From Mycobacteroides immunogenum (GTDB lineage: Bacteria; Actinomycetota; Actinomycetes; Mycobacteriales; Mycobacteriaceae), in NCBI RefSeq assembly GCF_001605725.1, contig NZ_CP011530.1, forward strand, positions 3,224,001 through 3,288,000: a stretch of 64,000 bases of DNA, given 5' to 3'. Positions 37,512-47,279 of this stretch are shown here, piece by piece. The number at the start of each line of letters is the position of its first letter. The first letter of the stretch is position 1. Made by a program: the position numbers and the translations under genes. The notes below the pieces were generated by a model. The model was given only the letters and a program-made list of their open reading frames with translations, ran no database searches and was not told the origin of the DNA.

Positions 37512-38880
37512 GCCTCCATCGTGCCACGCTGTCCTGCGCGGCCCGAGAGGCGGAGGCCACACAAGCCGGCACCCCTATCCCGTCCAGGTAGGAGCCTGCC
37601 ACCGCGATTCCGGACGGCAATCCGGAACGGATGGCGTCGACCACTTCAGCGTGGCCTGGCCCGTACTGTGGCATGGCATCGATCCAGCGGGCCAGCGCCG
37701 CGTCGATCGGGTCGACCGCAGCGCCAAGCACGGTTTCCAGATCGGTCACCGCCCAATGCCGCAGCTGCTCGTCGGTGGTGGCACGCGCCACCGTGTCGCC
37801 GAAGCGGCCGTAGGACAACCGCACCACCTGGGTGCGGCGTCCGCGTAACCCCCACTTGCCGGTCGAGAAGGTTATGGCCTTGGTATGCAAGGCTTCTCCC
37901 GACGCGACGAGCACACCCGAATTGGCGGGAATCGGGGCATCGCCAGGCAGGGTCAACGCCACCACCACCGAGGAAGCCACCGGGATGGTGCGTGCCGCCG
38001 CCGCCGATTCGGGTGCCACCGCGTCGAGAATCCCGGCGGCGCGCGGAGCGGGTACTGCCACAATGACCGCGTCAACGGCATCCGCCAGCCCGCCGTCGCC
38101 GGTGACGACCCAGCCCGCACCGTCGCGTTCGATTCCGCCGACAGCGACCTGCCGGTGTTCAGCCCGCGCACGGCGCCAGAGTTCCTCCACCAGCACCGCG
38201 TAGCCGCCGTCGATGGCACCGAAGATGCCGGTGGCGGAGATCGGCGGCAGCGCCTGCCGGGCCGCCGCCAGCAGACTGCCCGCCCCCTCATCCAGCGCCC
38301 GCGCGATACCGGGCGCCGCCGTGCGCAGGCCCGTCGTGGCGGCCGAGCCCGCGTACACGCCACCGAGCAACGGATCGACCAGACGCGCGACGACCTGCGG
38401 CCCGAACCGCAGCGACACCAGATCGGCGACGGTCGGTTCGGCGCCGACGGCCCAATGCATATCGCGCTGGGGTTCGCTGTCGATGCGTGCGACGGTCTCG
38501 TCGTCGACCAGCCCGACCACCGAGGACGCCGAGGCGGGAATGCCGTTCACGGTCCTGGTGGGCAGCGGATGCAGACCGCCGCCGGCGTAGATCAGCGGCC
38601 GCGCCCCCGTGGTGTCGAGCGTGCGGTCGGCCAGCCCCAGTTCGTCCAGCAGGTCCAGTACCTCGGGGCGCCGGGTGATGAATGCTTCGGCACCGATATC
38701 GATGCGGTGCTCACCCAGCGTGATAGTGCGCAAGATGCCGCCCAGTTGGGCGGCCGGGTCGTACACGGTGATCCGAACGTCATCACCGAGTGCACCGCGC
38801 AGCCGATATGCCGCCGTCAGACCCGAAATACCGCCCCCCACAATCGCAATGGAGGCAGGCCCCGACGACGGCGGCGTCAC
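37504..38880 (-). CDS. hemY: Coproporphyrinogen/protoporphyrinogen III oxidase
   Basis: FAD-dependent oxidase of 458 residues. The N-terminal dinucleotide motif [15 protein letters not shown] follows the GTG start. LGGILRT, a central [13 protein letters not shown] and the C-terminal [12 protein letters not shown] with [17 protein letters not shown] complete the family pattern. Because hemQ is the next gene, the reaction is expected to be coproporphyrinogen to coproporphyrin (CgoX activity). GTG 38880 excludes an upstream frame that runs into hemE. Confidence 0.93.
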   Translation of the reverse strand: MTPPSSGPASIAIVGGGISGLTAAYRLRGALGDDVRITVYDPAAQLGGILRTITLGEHRIDIGAEAFITRRPEVLDLLDELGLADRTLDTTGARPLIYAGGGLHPLPTRTVNGIPASASSVVGLVDDETVARIDSEPQRDMHWAVGAEPTVADLVSLRFGPQVVARLVDPLLGGVYAGSAATTGLRTAAPGIARALDEGAGSLLAAARQALPPISATGIFGAIDGGYAVLVEELWRRARAEHRQVAVGGIERDGAGWVVTGDGGLADAVDAVIVAVPAPRAAGILDAVAPESAAAARTIPVASSVVVALTLPGDAPIPANSGVLVASGEALHTKAITFSTGKWGLRGRRTQVVRLSYGRFGDTVARATTDEQLRHWAVTDLETVLGAAVDPIDAALARWIDAMPQYGPGHAEVVDAIRSGLPSGIAVAGSYLDGIGVPACVASASRAAQDSVARWRHG

Positions 38881-38905
38881 CGTGTTATCTCGGCCATCTC
38901 GGACA

Positions 38906-40000
38906 TCACAACGAATGCACCAGCGCCACCGCGTCGGTGAGCACCGCGGGATCGGTATCCGGCAGCACTCCGTGACCCAGATTGAAGATATGTCCGGCAG
39001 CTCCGTCCGCCACCGCCCGGCGCCCCTCGGCGACGATACGGCGCACTTCGCTCTCCACCACCGGCCAACCGGCCAACAACACAGCGGGATCGAGGTTGCC
39101 CTGCAAGGCTTTTCCGGAGTCAACCCGTGCAGCCGCGACGTGCAATGGGGTGCGCCAATCCACCCCGACCACGGTGGCGCCGGCCTCCCCCATCGCTCCC
39201 AGCAGCTCGGCGGTACCCACCCCGAAGTGCGTCATCGGCACGCCAGCGCCCGCGAACTCCTCGAAAATCCTTGTGCTGTGCGGCAATACCGCAGAACGGT
39301 AGTCAGCCAGCGATAGCGCGCCCGCCCACGAGTCGAACAACTGCAGCGCGTCCACACCGGCGTCGAGCTGCGCACGCAGGAACGCGATGGTGATATCGGT
39401 CAGCGCGGTCATCAACGCGTGCCAGGTCTGTGGATCGCCCAGCAGCAGCGCCTTGGTGCGCTGATGGTGCCGGCTCGGTCCGCCCTCTACGAGATAGGAC
39501 GCCAACGTGAAGGGGGCGCCGGCGAAGCCGATCAGCGGAGTCTGGCCGAGCTCGGCGACCAGCAGCCGCACCGCAGCACTGACCGCCTCAACCTGACCGG
39601 GCTCCAAGCGCGGCAGCGCCGCCACGTCTGCGGTGGTGCGCACCGGGTTGGCGATCACCGGCCCGACATCGGGAACGATGTCCAGATCAATTCCGGCGGC
39701 CTTGAGTGGCACCACGATGTCCGAGAAGAGGATGGCGGCGTCGACGCGGTGCCGGCGGACGGGCTGGAGCGTGATCTCGCAAACCAGCTCGGGATTGAAA
39801 CAAGCGTCCAGCATCGCGTGATCGGCACGCACCGCCCGGTACTCGGGCAGCGAACGTCCGGCCTGTCGCATGAACCACACCGGCGGATGGCTGGGGGTCC
39901 CCCCCGCAGCAGCCGTCAAATATGGGGAAAGTGGCAGGTCACGCCGCGTTTTCGAAGGGGTTTGCGCCGCCGTGGCGCTATCTTCGTTCAATCCGGTCAT
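38906..40000 (-). CDS. hemE: Uroporphyrinogen decarboxylase
   Basis: Removes the four acetate carboxyls of uroporphyrinogen III. A 364-residue TIM barrel with [16 protein letters not shown] (substrate arginines), [15 protein letters not shown] (catalytic Asp), [18 protein letters not shown] and [14 protein letters not shown] 40000 gives the normal length, with [10 protein letters not shown] about 20 residues in. It is first of the hemE-hemY-hemQ operon, 25 bases before hemY, and divergent from the DUF3000 gene. Confidence 0.95.
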   Translation of the reverse strand: MTGLNEDSATAAQTPSKTRRDLPLSPYLTAAAGGTPSHPPVWFMRQAGRSLPEYRAVRADHAMLDACFNPELVCEITLQPVRRHRVDAAILFSDIVVPLKAAGIDLDIVPDVGPVIANPVRTTADVAALPRLEPGQVEAVSAAVRLLVAELGQTPLIGFAGAPFTLASYLVEGGPSRHHQRTKALLLGDPQTWHALMTALTDITIAFLRAQLDAGVDALQLFDSWAGALSLADYRSAVLPHSTRIFEEFAGAGVPMTHFGVGTAELLGAMGEAGATVVGVDWRTPLHVAAARVDSGKALQGNLDPAVLLAGWPVVESEVRRIVAEGRRAVADGAAGHIFNLGHGVLPDTDPAVLTDAVALVHSL

Positions 40001-40065
40001 CACCGCCCATGCTGCCATGGCGACCTCGCACGGCGCGCCTGCGGGAGCATGTCGGCCCGGCGCGC

Positions 40066-40071
40066 TACCGT
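40066..40071 (+). promoter_or_regulatory. Candidate -10 box (TACCGT) for the DUF3000 gene
   Basis: TACCGT lies eight bases before GTG 40080, consistent with a leaderless message in the hemE divergent gap. Confidence 0.45.
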
Positions 40072-40079
40072 CCATTGCT

Positions 40080-40661
40080 GTGACGTCTGCCGAACCAGCC
40101 CCGTTCCGCGCGGCGGTCGACGCGATGAACTCCGTGACCGCGCGTCCGGAAATCGAGCTGGGCACTATTCGTCCCCCGCAACGGCTGGCCCCGTTCAGCT
40201 ACGCACTCGGCGCCGAGATCAAGCATCGCGATACCGATAACGTGCCCGAACAATCCGAGGGCGACGCGTTCGGCAGGCTAATTCTGCTGCACGATCCCGA
40301 CGGTGACGAGGCGTGGAACGGCACCATGAGGCTGGTCGCCTATATCCAGGCCGACCTGGACGCCTCCGAGGCCGTTGACCCGTTGCTGCCGGAGGTGGCG
40401 TGGAGCTGGCTGGTGGACGCGATCAATTCGCGGACGGCGGATGTGACCGCGCTGGGTGGAACCGTGACCGCGACAACATCGGTCCGCTACGGAGATATCG
40501 CCGGGCCGGGCCGTGCCCACCAGTTGGAGCTGCGGGCGTCCTGGACCGCGACCGGGACCGATATCGGTACTCATGTCGAGGCGTTCTGCGAAGTGTTGGA
40601 GCATGCGGCAGGCCTGCCGCCGGTGGGTGTGACGGATCTGGGTTCGCGCCACCGCGCCTAG
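40080..40661 (+). CDS. DUF3000 family protein (Rv2680-like)
   Basis: A 193-residue actinobacterial protein of unknown function. [38 protein letters not shown] is the family's hallmark start; [24 protein letters not shown] and [11 protein letters not shown] follow. No signal peptide or membrane segment. It sits just before the RNase D gene (22-base gap) and is probably co-transcribed with it. Confidence 0.88.
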   Translation: MTSAEPAPFRAAVDAMNSVTARPEIELGTIRPPQRLAPFSYALGAEIKHRDTDNVPEQSEGDAFGRLILLHDPDGDEAWNGTMRLVAYIQADLDASEAVDPLLPEVAWSWLVDAINSRTADVTALGGTVTATTSVRYGDIAGPGRAHQLELRASWTATGTDIGTHVEAFCEVLEHAAGLPPVGVTDLGSRHRA

Positions 40662-40683
40662 CGCATACGCTGCTGACTCAGAT

Positions 40684-41901
40684 ATGAAAACCGACAACAT
40701 GGATGCCGATTCCGAGCTTCCCGAGCCAACGCCGCTGCTGCGCCCCGCCGAAGGGGTGCCGCCGATCACCGCATCCACTGACGAGATCCGGGCAGCCGCG
40801 CAACGTCTGGCCGCAGGGACCGGGGCGTTCGCCGTCGACGCCGAACGGGCCTCGGGATTTCGCTACTCCAACCGTGCCTACCTCGTCCAGATCCGTCGCA
40901 GCGGTGCGGGCACCGTGCTGCTAGATCCCACGAACATGCCGGACGCGCTCGGTCCGATCGTGGAAACGCTCGGCGCCGATGAATGGATTTTGCATGCCGC
41001 CGACCAGGACCTGCCGTGCCTGGCCGAGCTAGACATGAAGCCGCCGTCGCTCTACGACACCGAATTGGCCGGCCGCCTGGCTGGATTCGACAAGGTGAAC
41101 CTGGCCTCGATGGTGCACCGGCTGTTGGGCTTGGGGCTGGCCAAGGGACATGGCGCCGCCGACTGGTCCAAGCGCCCGCTGCCCGACGACTGGCTCAACT
41201 ACGCGGCACTCGATGTCGAGGTGCTTGTCGAGCTGCGCGAGAAGGTTGCCGAAGTGCTTGCCGAACAGGGCAAGACAGAATGGGCACGACAAGAGTTCGA
41301 GCATCTCGCCTATACCCCGGTGCCCGCAACGCGCCGGGACAACTGGCGGCGCACCTCCGGCATTCACAAGGTACGCAAGCCCGGACAATTGTCTGCTGTG
41401 CGCGAATTATGGCTCAGCCGTGATGAATTGGCCCGTGCGCGAGATGTGGCCCCTGGCCGCACGCTCCCCGATTCGGCGATCGTCGAGGCGGCACTGGCCG
41501 ATCCCAAGACACGTGCCGAACTGATCGCGCTCCCCGTCTTCGGCGGCCCCCGGCAGAAGCAGCAGGCCGACCGCTGGCTCACGGCGCTGGCGAAGGCGCG
41601 CAGCGCCACCACCCCACCGCCGGTCAACGAACCCACCACGGGACCCCCGCCGGTATCGCGATGGGCTCGGCGCAAACCCGAGGCATACGCCCGCCTGGAA
41701 GCCGCGCGAACGGCGCTGGCCGCGCTGTCCGAACAAATATCGGTACCCGTGGAGAACATTGTCACCCCGGAGATCGTGCGGCGAATCTGCTGGGACTGGG
41801 AAGGACACGGCGACGTCGAGGAGCAGCTGGCCGGGCACGGTGCGCGGCAATGGCAGCGGGAACTGACCGCGCCCATCCTCACCGAGGTGCTGGCGCAGTA
41901 G
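40684..41901 (+). CDS. rnd: Ribonuclease D-like 3'-5' exonuclease with HRDC domain (Rv2681-like)
   Basis: A 405-residue DEDD-type nuclease expected to trim tRNA or other RNA 3' ends. The catalytic acids lie in FAVDAERASG, ILHAADQDLPCL, and LYDTELAGRLAG with NYAALDVEVLVEL. The HRDC region follows around VRELWLSRDELARARDVAPGRTLPD. Start ATG 40684; ATG 40702 is possible. In M. tuberculosis the neighbour is dxs directly; here cat and a T7SS cassette intervene. Confidence 0.9.
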   Translation: MKTDNMDADSELPEPTPLLRPAEGVPPITASTDEIRAAAQRLAAGTGAFAVDAERASGFRYSNRAYLVQIRRSGAGTVLLDPTNMPDALGPIVETLGADEWILHAADQDLPCLAELDMKPPSLYDTELAGRLAGFDKVNLASMVHRLLGLGLAKGHGAADWSKRPLPDDWLNYAALDVEVLVELREKVAEVLAEQGKTEWARQEFEHLAYTPVPATRRDNWRRTSGIHKVRKPGQLSAVRELWLSRDELARARDVAPGRTLPDSAIVEAALADPKTRAELIALPVFGGPRQKQQADRWLTALAKARSATTPPPVNEPTTGPPPVSRWARRKPEAYARLEAARTALAALSEQISVPVENIVTPEIVRRICWDWEGHGDVEEQLAGHGARQWQRELTAPILTEVLAQ

Positions 41902-41920
41902 CTCGCCAGGGCGTCGGTCA

Positions 41921-41957
41921 AAACTCAGTTGCGGGCGCTGGCCGAACACGCTCTGCT
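41921..41957 (+). promoter_or_regulatory. Possible WhiB7-type promoter of cat
   Basis: An A-rich AAACTCAG run directly precedes TTGCGG at 41929, with TCTGCT 17 bases on and ATG 41965 soon after. WhiB7 promoters have an A/T-rich stretch just before the -35 box. The -10 is poor, so this is a suggestion only. Confidence 0.3.
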
Positions 41958-41964
41958 GGTGGCC

Positions 41965-42624
41965 ATGGCGATCCTCGAACCCCTCGACCTGCAGCAGTGG
42001 CCGCGACGAGATTGGTTCGAGCACTATCTGGACCGCTGCCCCACCTACTACTCGATGACGGTGGATGTGGACGTCACCGATCTGCGCGAAGCGGTTCGCG
42101 CGGCCGGCCGCAAGACATATCCCACGCAGATCTGGGCATTGGCGACAGTGGTGAACCGCCATCCGGAATTCCGCATGGCACTGGATGATCAGGGAAACCC
42201 CGGCATCTGGGACGTCGTAGACCCAGCATTCACGGTCTTCAATCCCGAGAGTGAGACCTTCGCGGGTATCCGCGCGCGTTACCTGCCTGACTTCGACGCG
42301 TTTCATGCCGAGGCCACCGAACTTCTGCGCGAATACCGTACCGCCTCAACACTTTTCCCACAAGGAACATCACATCCACGCAACGTGTTCGATATCTCGA
42401 GCATCCCCTGGACACGTTTCACCGGCTTCACACTCACCATCGCCCCCGGGTGGGAGCATCTGGCGCCCATCTTCACCATCGGCAAGTTCTTCGAGCACGA
42501 CGGACGAACCATGATGCCGCTGGCCCTACATATTCATCACGCCGCCGCCGACGGTTACCACAGCGCGCGTCTCGTCGAGGAACTACGCGAAATCATCGCC
42601 AATCCGGACTGGGTCCGCGGCTAG
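41965..42624 (+). CDS. cat: Chloramphenicol O-acetyltransferase (CatA-type)
   Basis: Transfers acetyl from acetyl-CoA to chloramphenicol. The 219-residue length is standard. The family signature near the C-terminus reads H191-H192-A-A-A-D196-G, His192 being the catalytic base and Asp196 structural; YYSMTVDVDVTDLR and SSIPWTRFTGFTL also match. ATG 41965 is chosen over upstream TTG. A chromosomal cat beside dxs is characteristic of the abscessus group and contributes to intrinsic resistance. Its TAG stop lies in a 19-bp repeat shared with the dxs end. Confidence 0.9.
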   Translation: MAILEPLDLQQWPRRDWFEHYLDRCPTYYSMTVDVDVTDLREAVRAAGRKTYPTQIWALATVVNRHPEFRMALDDQGNPGIWDVVDPAFTVFNPESETFAGIRARYLPDFDAFHAEATELLREYRTASTLFPQGTSHPRNVFDISSIPWTRFTGFTLTIAPGWEHLAPIFTIGKFFEHDGRTMMPLALHIHHAAADGYHSARLVEELREIIANPDWVRG

Positions 42625-42636
42625 TCGACCTGCTGC
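42618..42636. repeat. 19-bp direct repeat, left flank of the T7SS cassette
   Basis: CGGCTAGTCGACCTGCTGC, identical to 45330-45348. It contains the cat stop codon and a copy of the last codons of dxs. Confidence 0.92.
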
Positions 42637-42734
42637 CGACCTCCTAGGTCAGAAACTTTCCAAAGATCGTGGAACCAAACTCTGCCGGACTCCGTCGTAA
42701 TTGATAACTGACGAATGTCCCCCAGGAGAACAGC

Positions 42735-43028
42735 ATGACTCTGCGCACGAACCCTCAGAGCCTGCGCGATCTGGCAACCAGGTTTGATGAAATTGCCGAC
42801 AACATCACCTACATCGCAGGACAGTACGACGCGTCCGGCGCGACGAGCGCCCTCCCCGGCAGTAGGGCAGCCGCCACCGCCTCGGCAACGACCCAGCCTG
42901 TCCGAGACGCTTACGGTGGCACCGCGAAGAAACTGCAGTCCATGGCGACCACCACACGCGGAAACGCTTCGAGTTTCGAAAGCCAGGAAACTTCCAATAC
43001 GTCGGTAATTCGCGCGGTACAGCAATGA
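42735..43028 (+). CDS. EspC-like type VII secretion substrate (WXG100-sized)
   Basis: A 97-residue helical protein resembling the EspC family (PF10824): MTLRTNPQSLRDLATRFDEIAD, then a Ser/Ala/Gly turn and VRDAYGGTAKKLQSMATTTRGN as the second helix. There is no WxG motif but the hairpin size fits. AGGAG precedes the ATG. It overlaps the next gene by four bases, the usual layout of an ESX partner protein that pairs with the N-terminal hairpin of a larger effector. Confidence 0.78.
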   Translation: MTLRTNPQSLRDLATRFDEIADNITYIAGQYDASGATSALPGSRAAATASATTQPVRDAYGGTAKKLQSMATTTRGNASSFESQETSNTSVIRAVQQ

Positions 43029-44671
43029 CCCTCAGCGTTTCCCAGGCACGCGCCTGGGACCCCTCGTTCTTCGACAAGCTCGCTACCGCTCTAGACACCG
43101 GGAACACGAGCTACGAGAACCAACTCGATACGGCGCTTCGCGAGGCCGAGGAGGAACACAACCGCGGCAGTGGCCAGGAGGCGGACGCCCGGCTGGCGGC
43201 CGCACAGAAGGAACACTCGATGGGCATGCACATCGCCAAAGCGATCGATGCCGGCGTCGCTTCGTTGCGTGCTGGGGCATCCCGCCTGACAGACGCCCGC
43301 AATGTGGCACTCGCCCGGGTTGACGATGCCCTCCATGAGCATTTCGACGTTTCCGACAGCTGGAAGGTAACCCTGTCTGCGTCACAGGCCAACGACAAGA
43401 ACGCCCCAGCGCGCCGCGATCATCACCAAGGACTGGTCGAGGACGGCCGGCACAAACTCGTAGAGGCCGACGAGGCAGTCGCTTTCGACCTGGATGCCAA
43501 GTTCGACGAGATCAAGGCTTGGGCAAAAGACGAGGCTCAGGGCGATGACTACGAACCTCCTTCCCTGCAAGGAAAATCCGCCGAAGAAGTTTCGAAGATC
43601 GTCAACTCTCCGGAATTTCAGGAATGGATGAAGGAGCACCCCGACGCGGCGAAGCCGGTCCTGGATGCCGCGGTGGACGCAGGACAGCTGAACCCAGCGG
43701 GTGACCTCTATCGAAACTTCCTGCAGGGCTACTGGCAGCGTGAAGCACTTGAAGCTGCGGGCATCGACGTCTCAACGTGGGATCCGTCGAAGGGCGCGGA
43801 GGCCAACTCCGAAACAATCCGCAAGGTCTACGAGTACTACGGCAAGCTTTTCCTGGATCACCCCGAACTGCAATGGGCCGGAATGGCCAACATGATCGGG
43901 CCATCATTCGCGGGCGCGTTCTACGACTTGGACGCGATGCAGCAGGCTGCCAAGCAGATCGAAGCCAATCTTCCCAATATCCCCGGGATTCCAGACGACG
44001 TCAAAGAGAACATCCACAAGCTCGCCAACATGCCGGCAAGCGAATTGCAGTTCTACCAAACCACGCTGCTGTCCATGCAAAAAGAAATTTTCATGGACCA
44101 GGCGGCTATGCACGAGGCCTACTTACACGGCGGAACAGCAGAGATGGATCGGATGTTCAGAGCGGGCCTACTGGACGACAAAACACAGACTGCTTGGAAA
44201 CAGATTGCTGAAGGCGCAGCGACCAACAACCAACAGTTGATCGAGGCCGGCAACAAACAGTTGCTTCACCGAGAGCAGTGGGACATCATCGCCGACGACT
44301 ACGACCGCATGCGGAACCATCCCGGCACGGGCGGTGTCGTAACCTGGGGCATGACCATGCTTGGGGCGCCGTCAATTCCCGGCGCTCACTCGTATGCAGA
44401 GCTCTTCCCCAAGACGATTGATCTGCCATTCGGGTACGAGGCGACAACGCCGTTCCCCAACGGGAACATCTCCAATGCAGACCAGCGATGGCAACTCATC
44501 ACCCAAGACACCTTGCCGGCGTACCAAAAGCTCCTACACGACAATCCTGAACTCGCACAGCAGATCATCGGCTCCAACTTCAATCAGCGGATGGAGAGCC
44601 AACGATTGAGCAATCAAATCGACGACATCGTCAAACGATTCATCGACGGTTGGGATATCCGCCACAAATGA
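43025..44671 (+). CDS. T7SS-associated effector-like protein, 548 residues
   Basis: The N-terminal ~190 residues (SVSQARAWDPSFFDKLATALDTGNTSYENQL onward) form long polar helices like those of ESX substrates. The C-terminal ~350 residues are a separate domain with ELQWAGMANMIGPSFAGAFYDLD and AGNKQLLHREQWDIIADDYDRM. I recognise this pattern from actinobacterial proteins of unknown function but cannot name it. No signal peptide. Coupled to the EspC-like gene before it and a lipoprotein after it. A toxin role is inference from layout. Confidence 0.7.
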   Translation: MTLSVSQARAWDPSFFDKLATALDTGNTSYENQLDTALREAEEEHNRGSGQEADARLAAAQKEHSMGMHIAKAIDAGVASLRAGASRLTDARNVALARVDDALHEHFDVSDSWKVTLSASQANDKNAPARRDHHQGLVEDGRHKLVEADEAVAFDLDAKFDEIKAWAKDEAQGDDYEPPSLQGKSAEEVSKIVNSPEFQEWMKEHPDAAKPVLDAAVDAGQLNPAGDLYRNFLQGYWQREALEAAGIDVSTWDPSKGAEANSETIRKVYEYYGKLFLDHPELQWAGMANMIGPSFAGAFYDLDAMQQAAKQIEANLPNIPGIPDDVKENIHKLANMPASELQFYQTTLLSMQKEIFMDQAAMHEAYLHGGTAEMDRMFRAGLLDDKTQTAWKQIAEGAATNNQQLIEAGNKQLLHREQWDIIADDYDRMRNHPGTGGVVTWGMTMLGAPSIPGAHSYAELFPKTIDLPFGYEATTPFPNGNISNADQRWQLITQDTLPAYQKLLHDNPELAQQIIGSNFNQRMESQRLSNQIDDIVKRFIDGWDIRHK

Positions 44672-45327
44672 GCATCAAGAGCCTCGTAATTACCCTGTCC
44701 GCCGCGCTGTTAGCCAGCGGATGCGTCTTCGGAACAACCAAACAAGGAGCTCCTGTGACCGGACCCACCGTCAACGAGCAAGGCTTTTCCTTGCTGACCG
44801 AAGCAGGAATCGACGAGATCATCCGCACGAAACGTGCGCGATTTGATCTGAGGTCTGGAGATCTATCTAAAGCTGCTGTAGGACTTGAAAACTCAGACAA
44901 AGAGCCCATGATAGGGCGCCCCGGGGGCGAAGAATTGACCTTCACGTTCCTTGGCCCGGCAGCAGAAGAAACGCTAATCACCGACAGCATCACCTTTACA
45001 ACCAGCAACATCACCAACAGCGTCGACAATATTGTCTGGTTCAGCGCGCCGGCCAACATAGATGCGGCACATGCCGAACTACGCTCCGGCATATATCGGT
45101 GGGGGTTTCGGCCGCAAGACGTCGAACGCTGGATAAATGACTCAGCCAAACACGAAACCGACAAATCCACCCTCGGGATGGGTGTCGGGCTAGCGGGATT
45201 GGTAGTGGAGGTCACCGCCAGAAAGAAGAACGGCAACGAGATCTATCAATACTCCATCTATCTCGGCGGCGACTACTACACACCCAAAGTCCAAGAAACC
45301 ATCCACGCAACCGGGAAGTCACACTAA
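44668..45327 (+). CDS. Lipoprotein of the T7SS cassette, possible immunity protein
   Basis: A 219-residue protein with signal peptide MSIKSLVITLSAALLASGC; Cys19 is the lipidation site (L-A-S-G-C). The mature part is beta-rich with FLGPAAEETLITDSITF and QDVERWINDSAKHE and resembles no family I can name. Its start overlaps the effector stop (ATGA). Base composition is visibly poorer in G+C than neighbouring core genes, suggesting transfer. A surface lipoprotein could protect against the preceding protein. Confidence 0.75.
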   Translation: MSIKSLVITLSAALLASGCVFGTTKQGAPVTGPTVNEQGFSLLTEAGIDEIIRTKRARFDLRSGDLSKAAVGLENSDKEPMIGRPGGEELTFTFLGPAAEETLITDSITFTTSNITNSVDNIVWFSAPANIDAAHAELRSGIYRWGFRPQDVERWINDSAKHETDKSTLGMGVGLAGLVVEVTARKKNGNEIYQYSIYLGGDYYTPKVQETIHATGKSH

Positions 45328-45329
45328 GA

Positions 45330-45348
45330 CGGCTAGTCGACCTGCTGC
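45330..45348. repeat. 19-bp direct repeat, right flank of the T7SS cassette, within dxs 3' end
   Basis: Identical to 42618-42636; encodes the final QQVD and stop of dxs on the minus strand. Confidence 0.92.
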
Positions 45349-47258
45349 GCCGCCGGGTTCACGGTGCTGTCCCCGATCTCACGACTCATCGCAGCCACCC
45401 AACCGGTGATCTTGCGCGCGATGTGCTGATCGGTAAGCCCAAGCTCTTCGAGAATCTGCCCCCGTGACGCGTGGTCCAGGAACTGTTGTGGCACACCGAT
45501 ATCCCGGCTCGGGATATCCACATCAGCATCCTGCATCGCTGCCGTGACCGCGCTGCCGGCGCCGCCGTGCACGCCGCTGTCTTCCAGGGTGACCACCAGA
45601 CGATGCTGGCCGGCCAGTTCCACCACGTGTTGGGGAACCGGCAGCACCCAGCGCGGGTCCACCACGGTCACTCCGATGCCCTGCTTGCCTAGCCTTTCGG
45701 CCGCCGCCAACGCCGTCGACGCGAACGGGCCAACCGCCACCAACAGCACATCGGCATGTAAGCCACTGGCCGGACGGGCCAGTATGTCGATCCCATCTCG
45801 TCGTTCGAGCGCCGGAATATCTTCGCCGACTTCGCCTTTCGGGAATCGCAATGCGGTCGGTCCGTCGTCGACAGCCAAGGCCTCGGTGAGTTCTTCGCGC
45901 AGTCGCGAGGCATCACGTGGCGCGGCAACCCGCATTCCGGGCACCACATTCAGGATCGAGAGGTCCCACATGCCGTTGTGGCTGGCTCCGTCACTACCGG
46001 TGATGCCGGCCCGGTCCAATACGAAGGTCACCGGAAGCCGGTGCAGCGCAACGTCCATCATCACCTGGTCGAACGCGCGATTCAGGAACGTGGAGTAGAT
46101 CGCAACCACCGGGCGCATGCCGCCCATCGCCAGCCCCGCCGCCGAGGTGACAGCGTGCTGCTCGGCGATCCCGACGTCGAACAACCGCTCGGGAAAGCGT
46201 TCGCCGAACTTGCTGAGTCCGGTCGGGCCCGGCATAGCCGCGGTGATCGCGACGATATTGCGATGCTCGCTGGCCACATCGATGAGCGCGTCGGAGAATA
46301 CCGATGTCCACCCAGGGGCCGAAGCTTTAATGGCACGACCGGTTTTCGGGTCGATGACACCGGTGGAATGCATCTGCTCGGCTTCGTCGTCCTCGGCAGG
46401 GGCGTATCCCATGCCCTTGCGGGTGATCACGTGCACTATCACCGGACCGCCGTAGCCACGGGCGCGCCGCAGTGCGTCCTCCACCGCGTGCTCGTCGTGA
46501 CCGTCAACCGGCCCAACGTATTTCAAGCCAAGATCGGTGAACATCACCTGCGGTGATACCGCGTCCTTGACCCCCACCTTGAGGCTGTGCATCAGCGCGT
46601 ACGCCAACGGACCCACCACCGGCATCCCGCGCAGCAGCCGCTTGCTCTCGTCGAGAACCTTCTCGTAGGACGGAGTGAGCCGCAGCCCGGCCAGATGCGA
46701 GGCGAGCCCGCCGATGGTGGGCGCATAGCTGCGCCCATTGTCGTTGACGACGATGATGATGCGCCGATGTGCGGCGGCGGCGATGTTGTTCAGCGCCTCC
46801 CAGCACATCCCGCCGGTCAGGGCACCGTCCCCGACGACCGCGACCACATGGCGCCGCCGTTGCCCCGTGAGTTCGAAGGCTTTGGCCAGACCGTCGGCGT
46901 AGGACAGCGCCGTCGACGCGTGGCTCGATTCCACCCAGTCGTGCTCGCTCTCGGCCCGCGACGGGTATCCCGACAGCCCATCTTTCTGGCGCAGCGTGTC
47001 GAAATCTCCGGTACGGCCGGTCAGGATCTTGTGCACATAGGCCTGATGCCCAGTGTCGAAGATGATCGGGTCATACGGCGACTCGAAAACGCGATGCAGC
47101 GCCAGGGTCAGTTCGACGACGCCCAGGTTGGGTCCGAGGTGACCGCCGGTCGCGGCAACCTTATGGATCAGGAACTCGCGGATCTCGTCGGCGAGTAAGT
47201 CCAGTTCTCGCTTCGAGAGACCCTGCAGGTCACCCGGCCCCCTGATGTCGTCAAGCAT
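45333..47258 (-). CDS. dxs: 1-deoxy-D-xylulose-5-phosphate synthase
   Basis: First enzyme of the MEP isoprenoid route, joining pyruvate and glyceraldehyde 3-phosphate with thiamine diphosphate. At 641 residues it is full length. [16 protein letters not shown], the ThDP motif [18 protein letters not shown] with later [10 protein letters not shown], the pyrimidine-domain [17 protein letters not shown] and the C-terminal [13 protein letters not shown] are all present. Its last codons carry the right-hand 19-bp repeat of the inserted cassette and appear intact. Confidence 0.97.
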   Translation of the reverse strand: MLDDIRGPGDLQGLSKRELDLLADEIREFLIHKVAATGGHLGPNLGVVELTLALHRVFESPYDPIIFDTGHQAYVHKILTGRTGDFDTLRQKDGLSGYPSRAESEHDWVESSHASTALSYADGLAKAFELTGQRRRHVVAVVGDGALTGGMCWEALNNIAAAAHRRIIIVVNDNGRSYAPTIGGLASHLAGLRLTPSYEKVLDESKRLLRGMPVVGPLAYALMHSLKVGVKDAVSPQVMFTDLGLKYVGPVDGHDEHAVEDALRRARGYGGPVIVHVITRKGMGYAPAEDDEAEQMHSTGVIDPKTGRAIKASAPGWTSVFSDALIDVASEHRNIVAITAAMPGPTGLSKFGERFPERLFDVGIAEQHAVTSAAGLAMGGMRPVVAIYSTFLNRAFDQVMMDVALHRLPVTFVLDRAGITGSDGASHNGMWDLSILNVVPGMRVAAPRDASRLREELTEALAVDDGPTALRFPKGEVGEDIPALERRDGIDILARPASGLHADVLLVAVGPFASTALAAAERLGKQGIGVTVVDPRWVLPVPQHVVELAGQHRLVVTLEDSGVHGGAGSAVTAAMQDADVDIPSRDIGVPQQFLDHASRGQILEELGLTDQHIARKITGWVAAMSREIGDSTVNPAAQQVD

Positions 47259-47279
47259 CTGGTCAGTCTACGCAGCGAT

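Noticed and set aside
38881..39123. Extended N-terminus of hemY overlapping hemE
   Set aside because: The extra frame is antisense-like low-quality coding in the hemE region; the cofactor motif follows directly from GTG 38880.
43025..44671. Prophage gene
   Set aside because: No integrase, capsid, tail or lysis genes lie nearby; neighbours are chromosomal core genes.
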